The notes beneath the pieces are model-generated. The model saw only the letters and a program-made list of their open reading frames with translations. It was not told where the DNA came from and searched no databases. A stretch of 64,000 nucleotides of DNA from positions 682,001 through 746,000 of the forward strand of contig NZ_VXLC01000001.1 in NCBI RefSeq assembly GCF_008704205.1, given 5' to 3'. Position numbers and translations under genes: made by a program. This stretch comes from Nocardia colli (GTDB lineage: Bacteria > Actinomycetota > Actinomycetes > Mycobacteriales > Mycobacteriaceae). Positions 8,041 to 16,595 of the stretch are shown piece after piece; positions within the stretch are counted from its first letter, which is position 1, and each line of letters opens with the position of its first letter.

Positions 8041-9071
8041 GCATCCACGTCATCGACGAGACCACGCCGTCGCGGCGGCGGGGCAGCTCGTCGACGCCGC
8101 CGCGGTTCGATCTGACGCTCAGCGAGAACCCCTTCCCGCCTTTGCCTTCGGTGTTGCGGGCGGTGAACAGCGTGCTGGCCCAGGCCAATCGCTATCCGGA
8201 GTTCCTGCCGCGGCGGCTGCCCAGGCTGATCGCGCGGCACCTGGGCGTGCAGCCGGATCAGGTGGTGGTCGGTTCCGGCGCGACGGGGGTGGCGATGCAG
8301 ATCATCCAGTCGCTGACCACGGCCGGCGCCGGAATGGTGTTCGGGACGCCGACTTTCGACGGTTATCCGATCATGGCCGAGATGGCCGGCGTCGAGGTGG
8401 TCCCGGTGCCGTTGGACGCCGACGGCAACCAGGACCTGGCCGCGATGGCCAAGGCCGTCGACAAATGGACCGGGCTGGTGGTGGTGTGCCGCCCGCACAA
8501 CCCGACCGGCACGGTGGCCTCGGCCGGCGCGCTGAAGACCTTCCTGAACAGCGTGCCCACCCGGGTGCCGGTGATTCTGGACGAGGCCTACGTCGAGTTC
8601 CTCGGGGCCGCGGAGTATCTCGACCCGCTCACGCTGCTGAGCCGGCATCCGAATCTTATTGTGCTGCGCACCTTTTCGAAGGCCTACGGACTGGCCGGGC
8701 TGCGCATCGGTTACGCGTTCGGCCGACCGGAGATGATGTCCAGGGTGCGCAGGCTGCAATTGCCGTTCGGGGTGAGTTCGGCGGCGGTGGCCGCGGTGTC
8801 CGCGTCCTACGCCGCCGAACCCGAACTGGCCGTGCGGACCATGCGGATCACCACCGAGCGGGAGGCGCTGCGGGACGCGTTGCGACGCTGCGGGATCGCG
8901 GTGCCGCGCAGCCACGCGAACTTCCTGTACCTGCCCGGCCCCGGCGTGGCGACCGCGCTGCGGCGGGCGGGCATCGCCGCCAAGGCGTATCCCGATGGGA
9001 GCGCGCGCATTTCGGTCGGCGATCCGGCGGCCGACCATGCGGTCCTGGAGGCCTTGGCGACGCTCCGTTAG
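8037..9071 (+). CDS. PLP-dependent aminotransferase, HisC-like
   Basis: A 344-residue class I/II fold-type I aminotransferase close to histidinol-phosphate aminotransferases. Visible are RPHNPTGTV (ligand Asn), DEAYVEF (PLP Asp) and the Schiff-base Lys215 in RTFSKAYGLAGLRIGYAF. HisC-like enzymes in non-histidine operons often interconvert aromatic or other amino acids and 2-keto acids. Here it could supply the keto acid for the ThDP enzyme or aminate the product. The start is ATG at 8037 in an ATGA overlap with the KAS III-like gene. Which end of the pathway it serves is not visible. Confidence 0.85.
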   Translation: MSIHVIDETTPSRRRGSSSTPPRFDLTLSENPFPPLPSVLRAVNSVLAQANRYPEFLPRRLPRLIARHLGVQPDQVVVGSGATGVAMQIIQSLTTAGAGMVFGTPTFDGYPIMAEMAGVEVVPVPLDADGNQDLAAMAKAVDKWTGLVVVCRPHNPTGTVASAGALKTFLNSVPTRVPVILDEAYVEFLGAAEYLDPLTLLSRHPNLIVLRTFSKAYGLAGLRIGYAFGRPEMMSRVRRLQLPFGVSSAAVAAVSASYAAEPELAVRTMRITTEREALRDALRRCGIAVPRSHANFLYLPGPGVATALRRAGIAAKAYPDGSARISVGDPAADHAVLEALATLR

Positions 9072-9087
9072 CCGACGGCGTCGCTAA
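9068..9087. terminator. Hairpin spanning two convergent stop codons
   Basis: TTAG-C-CGAC, GGC loop and GTCG-CTAA form an 8-bp stem with one bulged base. It includes the TAG stops of both the aminotransferase and the opposite YfeH gene, so it may terminate both. Confidence 0.35.
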
Positions 9088-10088
9088 GCGGCGGGCCGCA
9101 GTTCGCCGGACGCACCCGGCTCCTCCGCCTGCTTGGCCCACCGCTGGGCCAAGGCGGCGCAGGTGATCAGCTGGATCTGATGGAACATCATCAGCGGCAA
9201 CACGATCAGCCCGACCGGCTGGCTGGCGAACAGCACGGTCGCCATGGGCAGCCCGGTGGCCAGGCTCTTCTTGGAGCCGCAGAACACGATCACGATCCGG
9301 TCCGGCACGGCGAAGCCGAAGATCCGGCCCATCAGCATGGTCGCGGCGATGACCAGCCCGAGCAGCACACCGCACACGCCCGCCAGCGCCAGGATCCGCC
9401 ACGGCGAGAGCATGTGCCAGATGCCCTCGACCATGCCCGCGCTGAACGCGCTGTAGACGACCAGCAGGATCGAGCCGCGGTCCACCAGCTTCGTCGGCTC
9501 GGCGTAGCGGCTGAGCCAGCCGTGCACCTTCGGCCGGATCAGCTGGCCTACGGCGAACGGCACCAGCAGCTGCAGCACGATGTCGCCGATCGCGGAGAAG
9601 TCGACGCTGGCCTGGCCGGTGGTGTTCATCAACAGGATGACCAGCAGCGGCGTCACGAAGACGCCGATCAGGTTCGACGCGGTCGCGCTGACGATCGCGC
9701 CGGGCACGTTGCCCTTGGCGATCGAGGTGAACGCGATCGAGGACTGCACGGTGGACGGCACCAGGCACAGGAACAGCAAACCGGTGTAGAGATCGTCGGT
9801 CAGCACGCTGGGTACCAGCAGATGGGCCGCCAGCCCGAGCAGCGGGAACAGCAGGAATGTGCTCGCCAGCACCACGGTGTGCAACCGCCAGTGGGTGAGC
9901 CCGGCCAGGGCCTCCTTCGGCGAGAGCCGGGTGCCGTACAGCAGGAATAGCAATGCGATGGCAATCTTCGTCAGCACGCTTACTACGTCGGCCGCGTTAC
10001 CCCGGGCGGGAAACACGCTGGCCAAGGCAACCGTAGCGAGGATCGACAGGATGAAACCGTCGATATAGAACTTGCTGAGGAATCGCAC
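9084..10088 (-). CDS. Bile acid:sodium symporter-like transporter, YfeH type
   Basis: A 334-residue membrane protein of the SBF-like (BASS) family, strongly resembling E. coli YfeH: FILSILATVALASVFPARG, WRLHTVVLASTFLLFPLLG, PSTVQSSIAFTSIAKGN, CGSKKSLATGLPMA and PLMMFHQIQLI are all family segments. About nine or ten membrane helices are visible. It probably moves an organic anion or similar solute; the substrate is unknown. GTG at 10088 is chosen because it begins right before the family's conserved N-terminus; the open frame runs on upstream without family similarity. It converges on the ThDP operon, and export or uptake of that product is possible but speculative. Confidence 0.85.
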   Translation of the reverse strand: MRFLSKFYIDGFILSILATVALASVFPARGNAADVVSVLTKIAIALLFLLYGTRLSPKEALAGLTHWRLHTVVLASTFLLFPLLGLAAHLLVPSVLTDDLYTGLLFLCLVPSTVQSSIAFTSIAKGNVPGAIVSATASNLIGVFVTPLLVILLMNTTGQASVDFSAIGDIVLQLLVPFAVGQLIRPKVHGWLSRYAEPTKLVDRGSILLVVYSAFSAGMVEGIWHMLSPWRILALAGVCGVLLGLVIAATMLMGRIFGFAVPDRIVIVFCGSKKSLATGLPMATVLFASQPVGLIVLPLMMFHQIQLITCAALAQRWAKQAEEPGASGELRPAA

Positions 10089-10179
10089 ACCACACGCTAA
10101 CGCCGAGCGTGTGCCCAGATGGAACCAGAACGTACGTAATTCGTCACACCATAGGACCTCTTCGCATATTAGATAAACG

Positions 10180-10193
10180 CGAACGATCGTTCG
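10180..10193. promoter_or_regulatory. 14-bp perfect palindrome upstream of YfeH gene
   Basis: CGAACGATCGTTCG is a perfect palindrome in the 143-base gap between the YfeH start (minus strand) and the end of the MNIO operon. Its form suits a TetR-type operator. No TetR gene lies in the neighbourhood. The rest of the gap shows nothing clear. Confidence 0.4.
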
Positions 10194-10231
10194 TAGACTT
10201 CGTAGGAGGTAGTGCAGGCCGGGTAGGTCCG

Positions 10232-10576
10232 CTATCGCGATCGGCGCAGAAACGACCGGCGGCCACGCGCCGGCGCACCGCTCGCGGGCAGCGCGATGCC
10301 CGCATGTTCGGCGAAAGCTGTTGCGTCCGCGGCGGTGGACGTCTTCGGCTTGTCGGCGGCCCAGGCGATGAACCGCGCGATGAAGTCGTCGCCGCAGGCG
10401 TGCGCGAGCAGCGGGAAACGGCGCGCGACCGCACCCGCGCGCTTGTGCAGCAATGCGCGGGCGGCCGCGGCGACGGAGTCGGTATCGAAACCGGCCGGCA
10501 CCGGACTCCCGGCGACCAGGGCACGAATCAGCGCCGCCTGCCGCTCGGCGAGCGCGTCGGTTTCCGGCTGCGTCAT
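10232..10576 (-). CDS. Small partner protein of DUF692/MNIO enzyme
   Basis: A 114-residue protein overlapping the MNIO gene stop by ATGA. Its helical core (RQAALIRALVAG, then ARRFPLLAHACGDDFIARFIAWA) resembles the DUF2063/partner-domain type that accompanies MNIO enzymes, and I associate it with the SCO6045-like family found next to DUF692 genes in actinobacteria. Such partners generally bind the substrate leader or the enzyme. The C-terminus is Ala/Arg-rich and probably disordered. It lacks a signal peptide, so it acts in the cytoplasm. The family assignment is moderate; the coupling is seen directly. Confidence 0.65.
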   Translation of the reverse strand: MTQPETDALAERQAALIRALVAGSPVPAGFDTDSVAAAARALLHKRAGAVARRFPLLAHACGDDFIARFIAWAADKPKTSTAADATAFAEHAGIALPASGAPARGRRSFLRRSR

Positions 10577-11445
10577 GCGCGCGCCGGTCGTGCGCGTCCG
10601 GTGAGGCTCGGGCGGTGCGCGGCGGCGGCAATCGCGTCGAGTTCATCGAGGAGTTCGGCCGCGGGCGGGTAGTTGCCGTCGCGTTCCAGCATCAGCGGCA
10701 CCGGGTGGCGTTCGGTGAATTCGCGGACGAGGGTGAGGACTTCGGCCGGAATGGGGTCGGTGTGCGTGTCGTGATAGCGGCCGCCGGATTCGTGGCCGCC
10801 CGCGACGTGGCAATAGGCGACGCGTTCGGTGGGCAGGCGCAGGAGTTCGTCGAGCGGGTCACGAGAACGGTTGCGGGCGTTCGCGTAAACGTTGGCGATA
10901 TCGAGCAGCAGGTAAACCCCGGTCCGGTCGACGAGTTCGGCGAGGAATTCCGCCTCGGTGTATTCATCCTCAGGCCAGTCGAACAGTGCCGCAATGTTTT
11001 CCACCGCCAGCGGAACGTCGAGTCCCGCCTGGGTGCGGGAGATATTGCGGGCCAAGACATCCAAGGACGCCTTGGAGCGCGGCACCGGAAGCAGATGTCC
11101 CGCTTCGACTCCACCGGCGCGGACGAACGCCACGTGCTCGCTCACCAACGGCGCGCCCAGTGCCGCGGCGCACGTGGCGAGATGTTCGATCCGGCCTTCG
11201 TCCACCGGTTCGGCACCGCCGAGTGACAACGAGATACCGTGCGGCACAACGGCTACGCCACGTTCGGCCAACGCCGTCAGCTCGGCGGGCAGCACTACCT
11301 CCGACCTGCCGAGCAGTCGCCGTCGCACCGGCAGCGACTCCGCGATCACCTCGCAGAACCCGAGGCCGTCCAGCTCCGCGATCACGCCGCAGATCTCCGG
11401 CCGCCACCCGATCCCGAGCGACCCGTCGGTCAACGGCCCGCCCAT
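10573..11445 (-). CDS. DUF692 multinuclear non-heme iron oxidase (MNIO)
   Basis: A 290-residue TIM-barrel enzyme of the DUF692 family (MbnB, TglH relatives), which uses two or three iron ions to modify Cys or other residues of peptides. Candidate metal ligands are in place: His69 (PHGISLSLG), Glu103-His104 (VSEHVAF), Glu149 (VENIAALFDW), Asp182 and Asn185 (LDIANVYANA), His213 and His218 (HVAGGHE), Asp226-His228 (DTHTDP) and Glu254 (LERDGNYP). ATG at 11445 is used; the longer frame runs through the neighbour's Gly-rich tail. It starts 13 bases after a TIGR04222 protein whose Cys-bearing tail is the likely substrate. Confidence 0.88.
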   Translation of the reverse strand: MGGPLTDGSLGIGWRPEICGVIAELDGLGFCEVIAESLPVRRRLLGRSEVVLPAELTALAERGVAVVPHGISLSLGGAEPVDEGRIEHLATCAAALGAPLVSEHVAFVRAGGVEAGHLLPVPRSKASLDVLARNISRTQAGLDVPLAVENIAALFDWPEDEYTEAEFLAELVDRTGVYLLLDIANVYANARNRSRDPLDELLRLPTERVAYCHVAGGHESGGRYHDTHTDPIPAEVLTLVREFTERHPVPLMLERDGNYPPAAELLDELDAIAAAAHRPSLTGRARPARA

Positions 11446-11458
11446 CGGCAACGCCGAT

Positions 11459-12355
11459 TCAGCCGCCACAGCCACCGCCGCAGCCGCCACCACCGCCACA
11501 TCCGCCGCCGCCACTGTCACCGCTGCTGCCGCCGTCGCTACCCGAAGAGCTCGGTGGCTCAACGGCACTGGCGAGTCCGGGGTCGAGCGTCATCAGCGCG
11601 GCGCCGCCGAAGATCGCGGCGGCGAGCGCCGCGCTCTCGACGCCGTAGGTGGCGTAGGCGGGCGAATTGGACGGCCGCAGATGCGCATTGCTGCTCGTCG
11701 CGTTCTTCCGGGCCAGCCGGCCCAGCGGCGTCAGCCGGGGTTTGGCCACCACCAGCCAATAGCAGAACGCCTGCACCACAAGCGCGATCACCAGGAACGC
11801 GACCGGGTTGTGGTTCAGCGTCCCGGCGACGAAGCGCACCACGCCGACCAGCCCGACGATCAGCAACGGCATCCCCGCGTCCCACAGCTTGCGCCGGGAT
11901 GCCGCGTCGGGGAAGTACCCACGCTTGATCATCGAGTCGCGCAGCGGACCGAGGGCGGCCGCCGAATTGGCGGTCAGCGCGGCGACCGTCGGCTTCGCGC
12001 CGCCCGCGATCCGGTCGTAGATGGATCGGGTGAACGGGTCGAGCCGGTGCTTGTCCGCGTCGGTCAGCGGGCGGGCAGGCGCGGCCGCCGAGTCGATCAG
12101 ATCGTGGCTGCGCAGCCGGGCCAGCGCGGTCAGCACCGCCCGGCGGTCGTCGAACAGCATGGCGATCTCGGGCAGCGACAGATCCAGGCCCGGACGCTCG
12201 ATGCCCCGGGTATCGGCGGCGCCCCGGGTGACCCGCAACCGCATGATCAAGCCGATCAGCAGCGCGAGCCCGATGAACGGCCAATACCAGGCCATGAAGT
12301 CGGGACCGGATATACCCCACGTATCACCGGCGGCGACAAAGTCGAACGTTTTCAT
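11459..12355 (-). CDS. TIGR04222-type membrane protein with Gly/Cys-rich C-terminal tail
   Basis: A 298-residue membrane protein. The N-terminus TWGISGPDFMAWYW is typical of TIGR04222 proteins. About four membrane segments are visible: near residues 15-35, 155-180, 185-210 and 240-262. The end is a low-complexity Ser/Asp then Gly tract holding three cysteines in the pattern GGGGC-GGGGGC-GGGC-GG. Such tails next to DUF692 enzymes look like ribosomal-peptide precursors or modification substrates. Here the tail would be a membrane-tethered substrate for the MNIO gene directly downstream. ATG at 12355 follows GGGGTGGAA. Membrane topology decides whether the tail is cytoplasmic, and I cannot settle that. 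Confidence 0.8.
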   Translation of the reverse strand: MKTFDFVAAGDTWGISGPDFMAWYWPFIGLALLIGLIMRLRVTRGAADTRGIERPGLDLSLPEIAMLFDDRRAVLTALARLRSHDLIDSAAAPARPLTDADKHRLDPFTRSIYDRIAGGAKPTVAALTANSAAALGPLRDSMIKRGYFPDAASRRKLWDAGMPLLIVGLVGVVRFVAGTLNHNPVAFLVIALVVQAFCYWLVVAKPRLTPLGRLARKNATSSNAHLRPSNSPAYATYGVESAALAAAIFGGAALMTLDPGLASAVEPPSSSGSDGGSSGDSGGGGCGGGGGCGGGCGG

Positions 12356-12469
12356 TTCCACCCCGAAAATCAAGCTGGTACTGCAACGCCCCAAGTATGG
12401 ACTGCCGTCACCGCCGCCGACAGGGTTCGACCCGAAACGTAACTCGCCCGATTCAACCCCCCGGACACC

Positions 12470-12916
12470 GTGGCACCACACGGAAAGGCCTGGTCGTCAA
12501 TTGCTACGCGGCGCGCACGGGAATGGTTCGATGCACTGGTGACGCGACGCGAGTATCGGGTAAATGCGGCGCCCGCACGGGGCACGGCGAGCCGCGTGCT
12601 GTTCCGGTTCGCCCTCGGTCGTCGCGAATTCGTGCTGCGGCAGACGATCATCGAGCCCGGCGGCAGCAGCGGTTGGCATTATCACGACGGGACGCTGCTG
12701 GTCGTCGTCACGCACGGCACGCTCGATCATCCCGGCGCGGACTGCGCACCGGTGACTTACCGTCGCGGACGCGTCTTCCGGGAACCGAGCGGTCCGAGTT
12801 ATCCACATGTCGCACGGAACCCCGGCTCGGTGCCGGTCCAGCTCTGCGTGCTCTACCTCAATCCGGTGGGGAGTCCACTGTCGCGCAGTGTGCCCCCGCC
12901 GGACTGCGCCGAGTAG
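12470..12916 (+). CDS. Cupin-domain protein
   Basis: A protein of up to 148 residues with a small single cupin barrel: PGGSSGWHYHDGTLLVVVTHGTL carries the HxH metal pair and a following glycine turn, and YRRGRVFREPSG plus HVARNPGSVPVQLCVLYL form the second motif. Single cupins bind metals or small ligands and serve as sensors or isomerases. The specific role is unknown. It is transcribed away from the TIGR04222 gene, 114 bases apart, so the two may share a control region. GTG at 12470 is the longest start; no convincing ribosome site is visible and the true start may be nearer to residue 24. Confidence 0.65.
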   Translation: MAPHGKAWSSIATRRAREWFDALVTRREYRVNAAPARGTASRVLFRFALGRREFVLRQTIIEPGGSSGWHYHDGTLLVVVTHGTLDHPGADCAPVTYRRGRVFREPSGPSYPHVARNPGSVPVQLCVLYLNPVGSPLSRSVPPPDCAE

Positions 12917-12920
12917 CGGA

Positions 12921-13331
12921 TCAGGTGGCGGGCTGGCAAGCGTCGCGCAGCGAGCAGGCGCCGCAGGCACTGCCGCAGCCGCCGACCTCGGCGGGCGGGG
13001 CGATGGCGGCGGCGGTCGAGGCGGCCGCGTTGGCGCCCGCGCCGAGGGTGAAGAGGGCGACAATGGCCGCGCCCGCGCCGACGATCAGGGCGACGATGCC
13101 GCTCGCGGCGAGGGCGACGAGACCACCGGCGAACAGCAGCGCCCCGGCGGCCAGCGAGGTGGGGGCGGCGACGCGATTCGCGATGCGGAAGGTCTCGTCA
13201 TCGGACAGGGCGGCCTCGGTGTGCACCCCGACGAAGCGGTTGCGCGGCAACTTGCCGATCAGTCCGAGAGCGCCGGTTGCGATGGCCACCAGGGCCAGCA
13301 CGAACAGGACGAGAGCGACGACGAGCACCAA
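12921..13331 (-). CDS. SdpI-family membrane protein with Cys-rich C-terminus
   Basis: A 136-residue protein with the SdpI-like core PRNRFVGVHTEAALSDDETFRIAN, a first membrane helix at residues 3-25 and two more at about 55-100. SdpI in Bacillus gives immunity to a toxin peptide; the role of actinobacterial homologues is unknown. Its place before leuS suggests it is the counterpart of Rv0039c. The tail GGCGSACGACSLRDACQPAT has four cysteines, two of them spaced CGAC, which suggests metal binding or modification. It stops four bases from the convergent cupin gene. Whether the nearby MNIO enzyme acts on this tail is open. Confidence 0.7.
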   Translation of the reverse strand: MVLVVALVLFVLALVAIATGALGLIGKLPRNRFVGVHTEAALSDDETFRIANRVAAPTSLAAGALLFAGGLVALAASGIVALIVGAGAAIVALFTLGAGANAAASTAAAIAPPAEVGGCGSACGACSLRDACQPAT

Positions 13332-13679
13332 TGCAGGTTATCGCATCGGGGTCTGCCGCCCGCCGGGAGCTACCCGCAACTGCTCAGCACCCGGTGCGCC
13401 ACCGCTCCGGACAGGCGCGTTCCACACAGCGCGGCACCCGGTGACCGGCGTAGCAACCAAACGCACTGTTGGGACCGCTCAGATGGGAACGACAACCCGC
13501 GAGTAGCGCGAAGCCGGTGCGGCGCAGTCGCATCCCGACGGGCGGGTAACTTCGTCCGGGGCGCGGACGCGGACGCGCCGAGCAGGTGAGCACAGCCCGA
13601 TTTTCGGTACTGCGGTCCGCACGTTCTACCCTGATAGACGAAGTTTGTCGGGGATCGGCGATCACAAGAAGGCAGGACC
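13332..13679 (+). other. Intergenic region upstream of leuS
   Basis: These 348 bases hold no convincing gene. I looked for a T-box (the TGGNACCGCG antiterminator element) and found none. A possible promoter has TACCCT at 13627-13632 with a weak TTTTCG/TTCGGT region about 18 bases upstream, placing the start of transcription about 40 bases before the leuS GTG. Confidence 0.35.
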
Positions 13680-16526
13680 GTGCAGGACACTCGTGCAACC
13701 GATAGCGATGTACCCGAGCACCGGTATACCGCGGAGCTCGCGGGCCGCATCGAACGTCGGTGGCAGCAGACGTGGAGCGAGCGCGGGACCTTCCATGCGC
13801 CGAATCCGGTCGGTCCGCTCGCCGGCGCCACCCCCGCGGACAAGCTGTTCGTGCAGGACATGTTCCCGTACCCGTCCGGCGCCGGTCTGCACGTCGGGCA
13901 TCCGCTCGGCTACATCGCCACCGATGTGTTCGCCCGCTACCACCGGATGCACGGCCGCAACGTGCTGCACGCGCTGGGCTACGACGCGTTCGGCCTGCCC
14001 GCCGAGCAGTACGCGGTGCAGACCGGCGCGCACCCGCGCGACACCACCGAGTCGAACATGGCCACCATGCAGCGCCAGCTCGACCGGCTCGGCCTCGGGC
14101 ACGACCGGCGGCGTTCGTTCGCGACCACCGATCCCGAGTACTACCGCTGGACCCAGTGGATCTTCCTGCGCATCTACAACGCCTGGTACGACCAGGAGCT
14201 GAACCGGGCCCGCCCGATCGCCGAGCTGGAGGACCAGTTCGCCACCGGCGCGCGTCCCGCCCCCGACGGCAAGGACTGGGCGGCGCTGTCCGCCGCCGAG
14301 CGCGCGGCCGTGCTCGACTCGTATCGCCTGGTGTACCAGACCGATTCGATGGTCAACTGGTGCCCCGGCCTGGGCACGGTGCTGTCCAACGAGGAGGTCA
14401 CCGCCGAGGGCCGCAGCGAGCGCGGCAACTTCCCGGTGTTCCGGAAGCGGTTGTGGCAGTGGATGATGCGCATCACCGCCTACTCCGACCGGCTGGTCGA
14501 CGATCTCGATCACCTGGACTGGCCGGAGAACGTGAAGGCCATGCAGCGCAACTGGATCGGTCGTTCGCGTGGTGCGCAGGTCAAGTTCGATGCGAACGGC
14601 GAGCAGATCGAGGTCTTCACGACCCGTCCGGACACGCTGTTCGGCGCGACGTATGTCGTGCTCGCGCCGGAGCACGAGCTGGTCGACCGGCTGACCGCGG
14701 CGGCCTGGCCGGAGGGCACGGATGCCCGCTGGACCAACGAGGGCGGCGCCAGCCCCGCGGATGCCGTTGCGGCCTACCGCAAGTCGATCGCGGCCAAGTC
14801 CGATCTGGAGCGCCAGGAGAACAAGGAGAAGTCCGGCGTCTTCCTCGGCAGCTACGCGACCAACCCGGCGAACGGCGAGCCGATGCCGATCTTCATCGCC
14901 GACTACGTGCTGAGCGGCTACGGCACCGGCGCGATCATGGCGGTGCCCGGCCACGACCAGCGCGACTGGGACTTCGCCACCGCGCTCGGCCTGCCGATCA
15001 AGGAGGTCGTGGCGGGCGGCGACCTGAGCGCCGCGGCCTACACCGGCGACGGCGCGATCGTGAATTCCGGTTTCCTGGACGGGCTTTCGATCGACGAGGC
15101 GAAGGCGACGATCGTCGCCCGGCTGGCGGCCGACGGCCACGGCAAGGGCACCATCCAGTACAAGCTGCGCGACTGGCTGTTCGCCCGGCAGCGCTACTGG
15201 GGCGAGCCGTTCCCGATCGTCTACGACGAGGACGGCGCGCCGCACGCGCTGCCGGAATCCATGCTGCCGGTACGGCTTCCGGACATGGACGACTTCGCCC
15301 CGGTGACCTTCGACCCGAACGACGCGAACTCCGAGCCGTCGCCGCCGCTGGCGAAGGCGACCGACTGGGTGAACGTCGAACTGGATCTCGGCGACGGCCC
15401 GAAGCGCTACCGGCGCGACACCAACGTCATGCCCAACTGGGCGGGCAGCTCCTGGTATCAGCTGCGCTACGCCGACCCGACCAACGCGGAAGCGTTCTGC
15501 GCCAAGGAGAACGAGCAGTACTGGCTCGGCCCGCGCACGGCCGAGCACGGCGCGAACGATCCCGGCGGCGTGGATCTGTACGTCGGCGGCGTCGAGCACG
15601 CGGTGCTGCACCTGCTGTACGCGCGGTTCTGGCAGAAGGTGCTCTTCGACCTGGGCGACGTGTCCGGGTACGAGCCGTACCGGCGGCTGTTCAACCAGGG
15701 CTACATCCAGGCCTACGCCTACACCGACGAGCGCGGCGCCTACATTCCGGCGGCCGAGGTGGTCGAGCGCGACGGCAAGTTCTTCTGGACCGATCCGACC
15801 GGCACCGAGATCCCGGTGAACCAGGAGTACGGCAAGATCGGCAAGTCGCTGAAGAACGCCATCTCGCCGGACGAGATGTGCGATCTGTACGGCGCGGACA
15901 CCTTCCGGTTCTACGAGATGTCGATGGGTCCGCTGGACACCTCGCGGCCGTGGGCGACCAAGGACGTCGTCGGCGCACACCGCTTCCTGCAACGGATTTG
16001 GCGGCTGGTGGTGGACGAGGAGACCGGCGGGGTGCGGGTCACCGACGCCGCGCCGGCCGACGAGACGCTGCGCCTGCTGCACAAGACGATCGCGGGCGTC
16101 GACGAGGATCTGGCCGCGCTGCGCGACAACACGGCCGGCGCGAAGCTCATCGAGCTGACCAACCACCTCACCAAGACCTACCCCGACGGCGCACCGCGCA
16201 CGGTGGTGGAGCCGCTGGTGCTGATGCTGGCGCCGCTGTCCCCGCACATCGCAGAGGAACTGTGGGAACGGCTGGGGCACACCGCTTCGCTGGCGCACGG
16301 CCCGTTCCCGGTGGCCGATCCGGCGCTGCTGGTGGACGAGTCGGTCGAGTACCCGATTCAGGTCAACGGCAAGGTGCGCAGTCGAATTCAGGTTCCGGCG
16401 GATGCCGACACCGCGGCGATCGAGGCGGCCGCGCTGGCCGACGAGAAGATCGCCGCGCTGCTGAACGGCGCGGCGCCGCGCAAGCTGATCGTCGTGCCCG
16501 GCCGGCTGATCAACATCGTCGCCTGA
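13680..16526 (+). CDS. leuS: Leucyl-tRNA synthetase
   Basis: A 948-residue class Ia aminoacyl-tRNA synthetase that charges tRNA-Leu. The HIGH-type motif is in [18 protein letters not shown] (about residues 61-78), the CP1 editing domain follows ([19 protein letters not shown]), the catalytic domain returns with [14 protein letters not shown], and the KMSKS loop reads KIGKSLKN, normal for actinobacterial LeuRS. The anticodon-binding and C-terminal domains are complete (ending [13 protein letters not shown]). GTG at 13680 has AAGGCAGGA just upstream. The frame on the opposite strand across the gene is only a high-GC shadow. Confidence 0.97.
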   Translation: MQDTRATDSDVPEHRYTAELAGRIERRWQQTWSERGTFHAPNPVGPLAGATPADKLFVQDMFPYPSGAGLHVGHPLGYIATDVFARYHRMHGRNVLHALGYDAFGLPAEQYAVQTGAHPRDTTESNMATMQRQLDRLGLGHDRRRSFATTDPEYYRWTQWIFLRIYNAWYDQELNRARPIAELEDQFATGARPAPDGKDWAALSAAERAAVLDSYRLVYQTDSMVNWCPGLGTVLSNEEVTAEGRSERGNFPVFRKRLWQWMMRITAYSDRLVDDLDHLDWPENVKAMQRNWIGRSRGAQVKFDANGEQIEVFTTRPDTLFGATYVVLAPEHELVDRLTAAAWPEGTDARWTNEGGASPADAVAAYRKSIAAKSDLERQENKEKSGVFLGSYATNPANGEPMPIFIADYVLSGYGTGAIMAVPGHDQRDWDFATALGLPIKEVVAGGDLSAAAYTGDGAIVNSGFLDGLSIDEAKATIVARLAADGHGKGTIQYKLRDWLFARQRYWGEPFPIVYDEDGAPHALPESMLPVRLPDMDDFAPVTFDPNDANSEPSPPLAKATDWVNVELDLGDGPKRYRRDTNVMPNWAGSSWYQLRYADPTNAEAFCAKENEQYWLGPRTAEHGANDPGGVDLYVGGVEHAVLHLLYARFWQKVLFDLGDVSGYEPYRRLFNQGYIQAYAYTDERGAYIPAAEVVERDGKFFWTDPTGTEIPVNQEYGKIGKSLKNAISPDEMCDLYGADTFRFYEMSMGPLDTSRPWATKDVVGAHRFLQRIWRLVVDEETGGVRVTDAAPADETLRLLHKTIAGVDEDLAALRDNTAGAKLIELTNHLTKTYPDGAPRTVVEPLVLMLAPLSPHIAEELWERLGHTASLAHGPFPVADPALLVDESVEYPIQVNGKVRSRIQVPADADTAAIEAAALADEKIAALLNGAAPRKLIVVPGRLINIVA

Positions 16527-16538
16527 GCGCATCGAGCG

Positions 16539-16584
16539 GAGTCATATGGTTGCTGTGCAACGGCTTTCAGCGACCATATGACTC
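16539..16584. terminator. Bidirectional terminator after leuS
   Basis: Arms 16539-16554 and 16569-16584 pair over 16 bases with one G-T pair (core GAGTCATATGGT), around a 14-base loop. The hairpin separates leuS from the convergent deacetylase gene. Confidence 0.7.
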
Positions 16585-16595
16585 GCCTCAGCGAA

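Noticed and set aside
13332..13679. A possible T-box leader before leuS.
   Set aside because: I found no TGGNACCGCG-type antitermination element nor a specifier stem; the gap shows only a weak promoter.
15829..15852. The KMSKS motif of LeuRS reading KIGKS.
   Set aside because: I know this variant as normal in actinobacterial LeuRS, so it is not a defect.
13662..16532. A 956-codon open frame on the minus strand opposite leuS.
   Set aside because: It is a codon-bias shadow of leuS. Its translation is Arg/Val/His repeats with no domain, and leuS is unambiguous.
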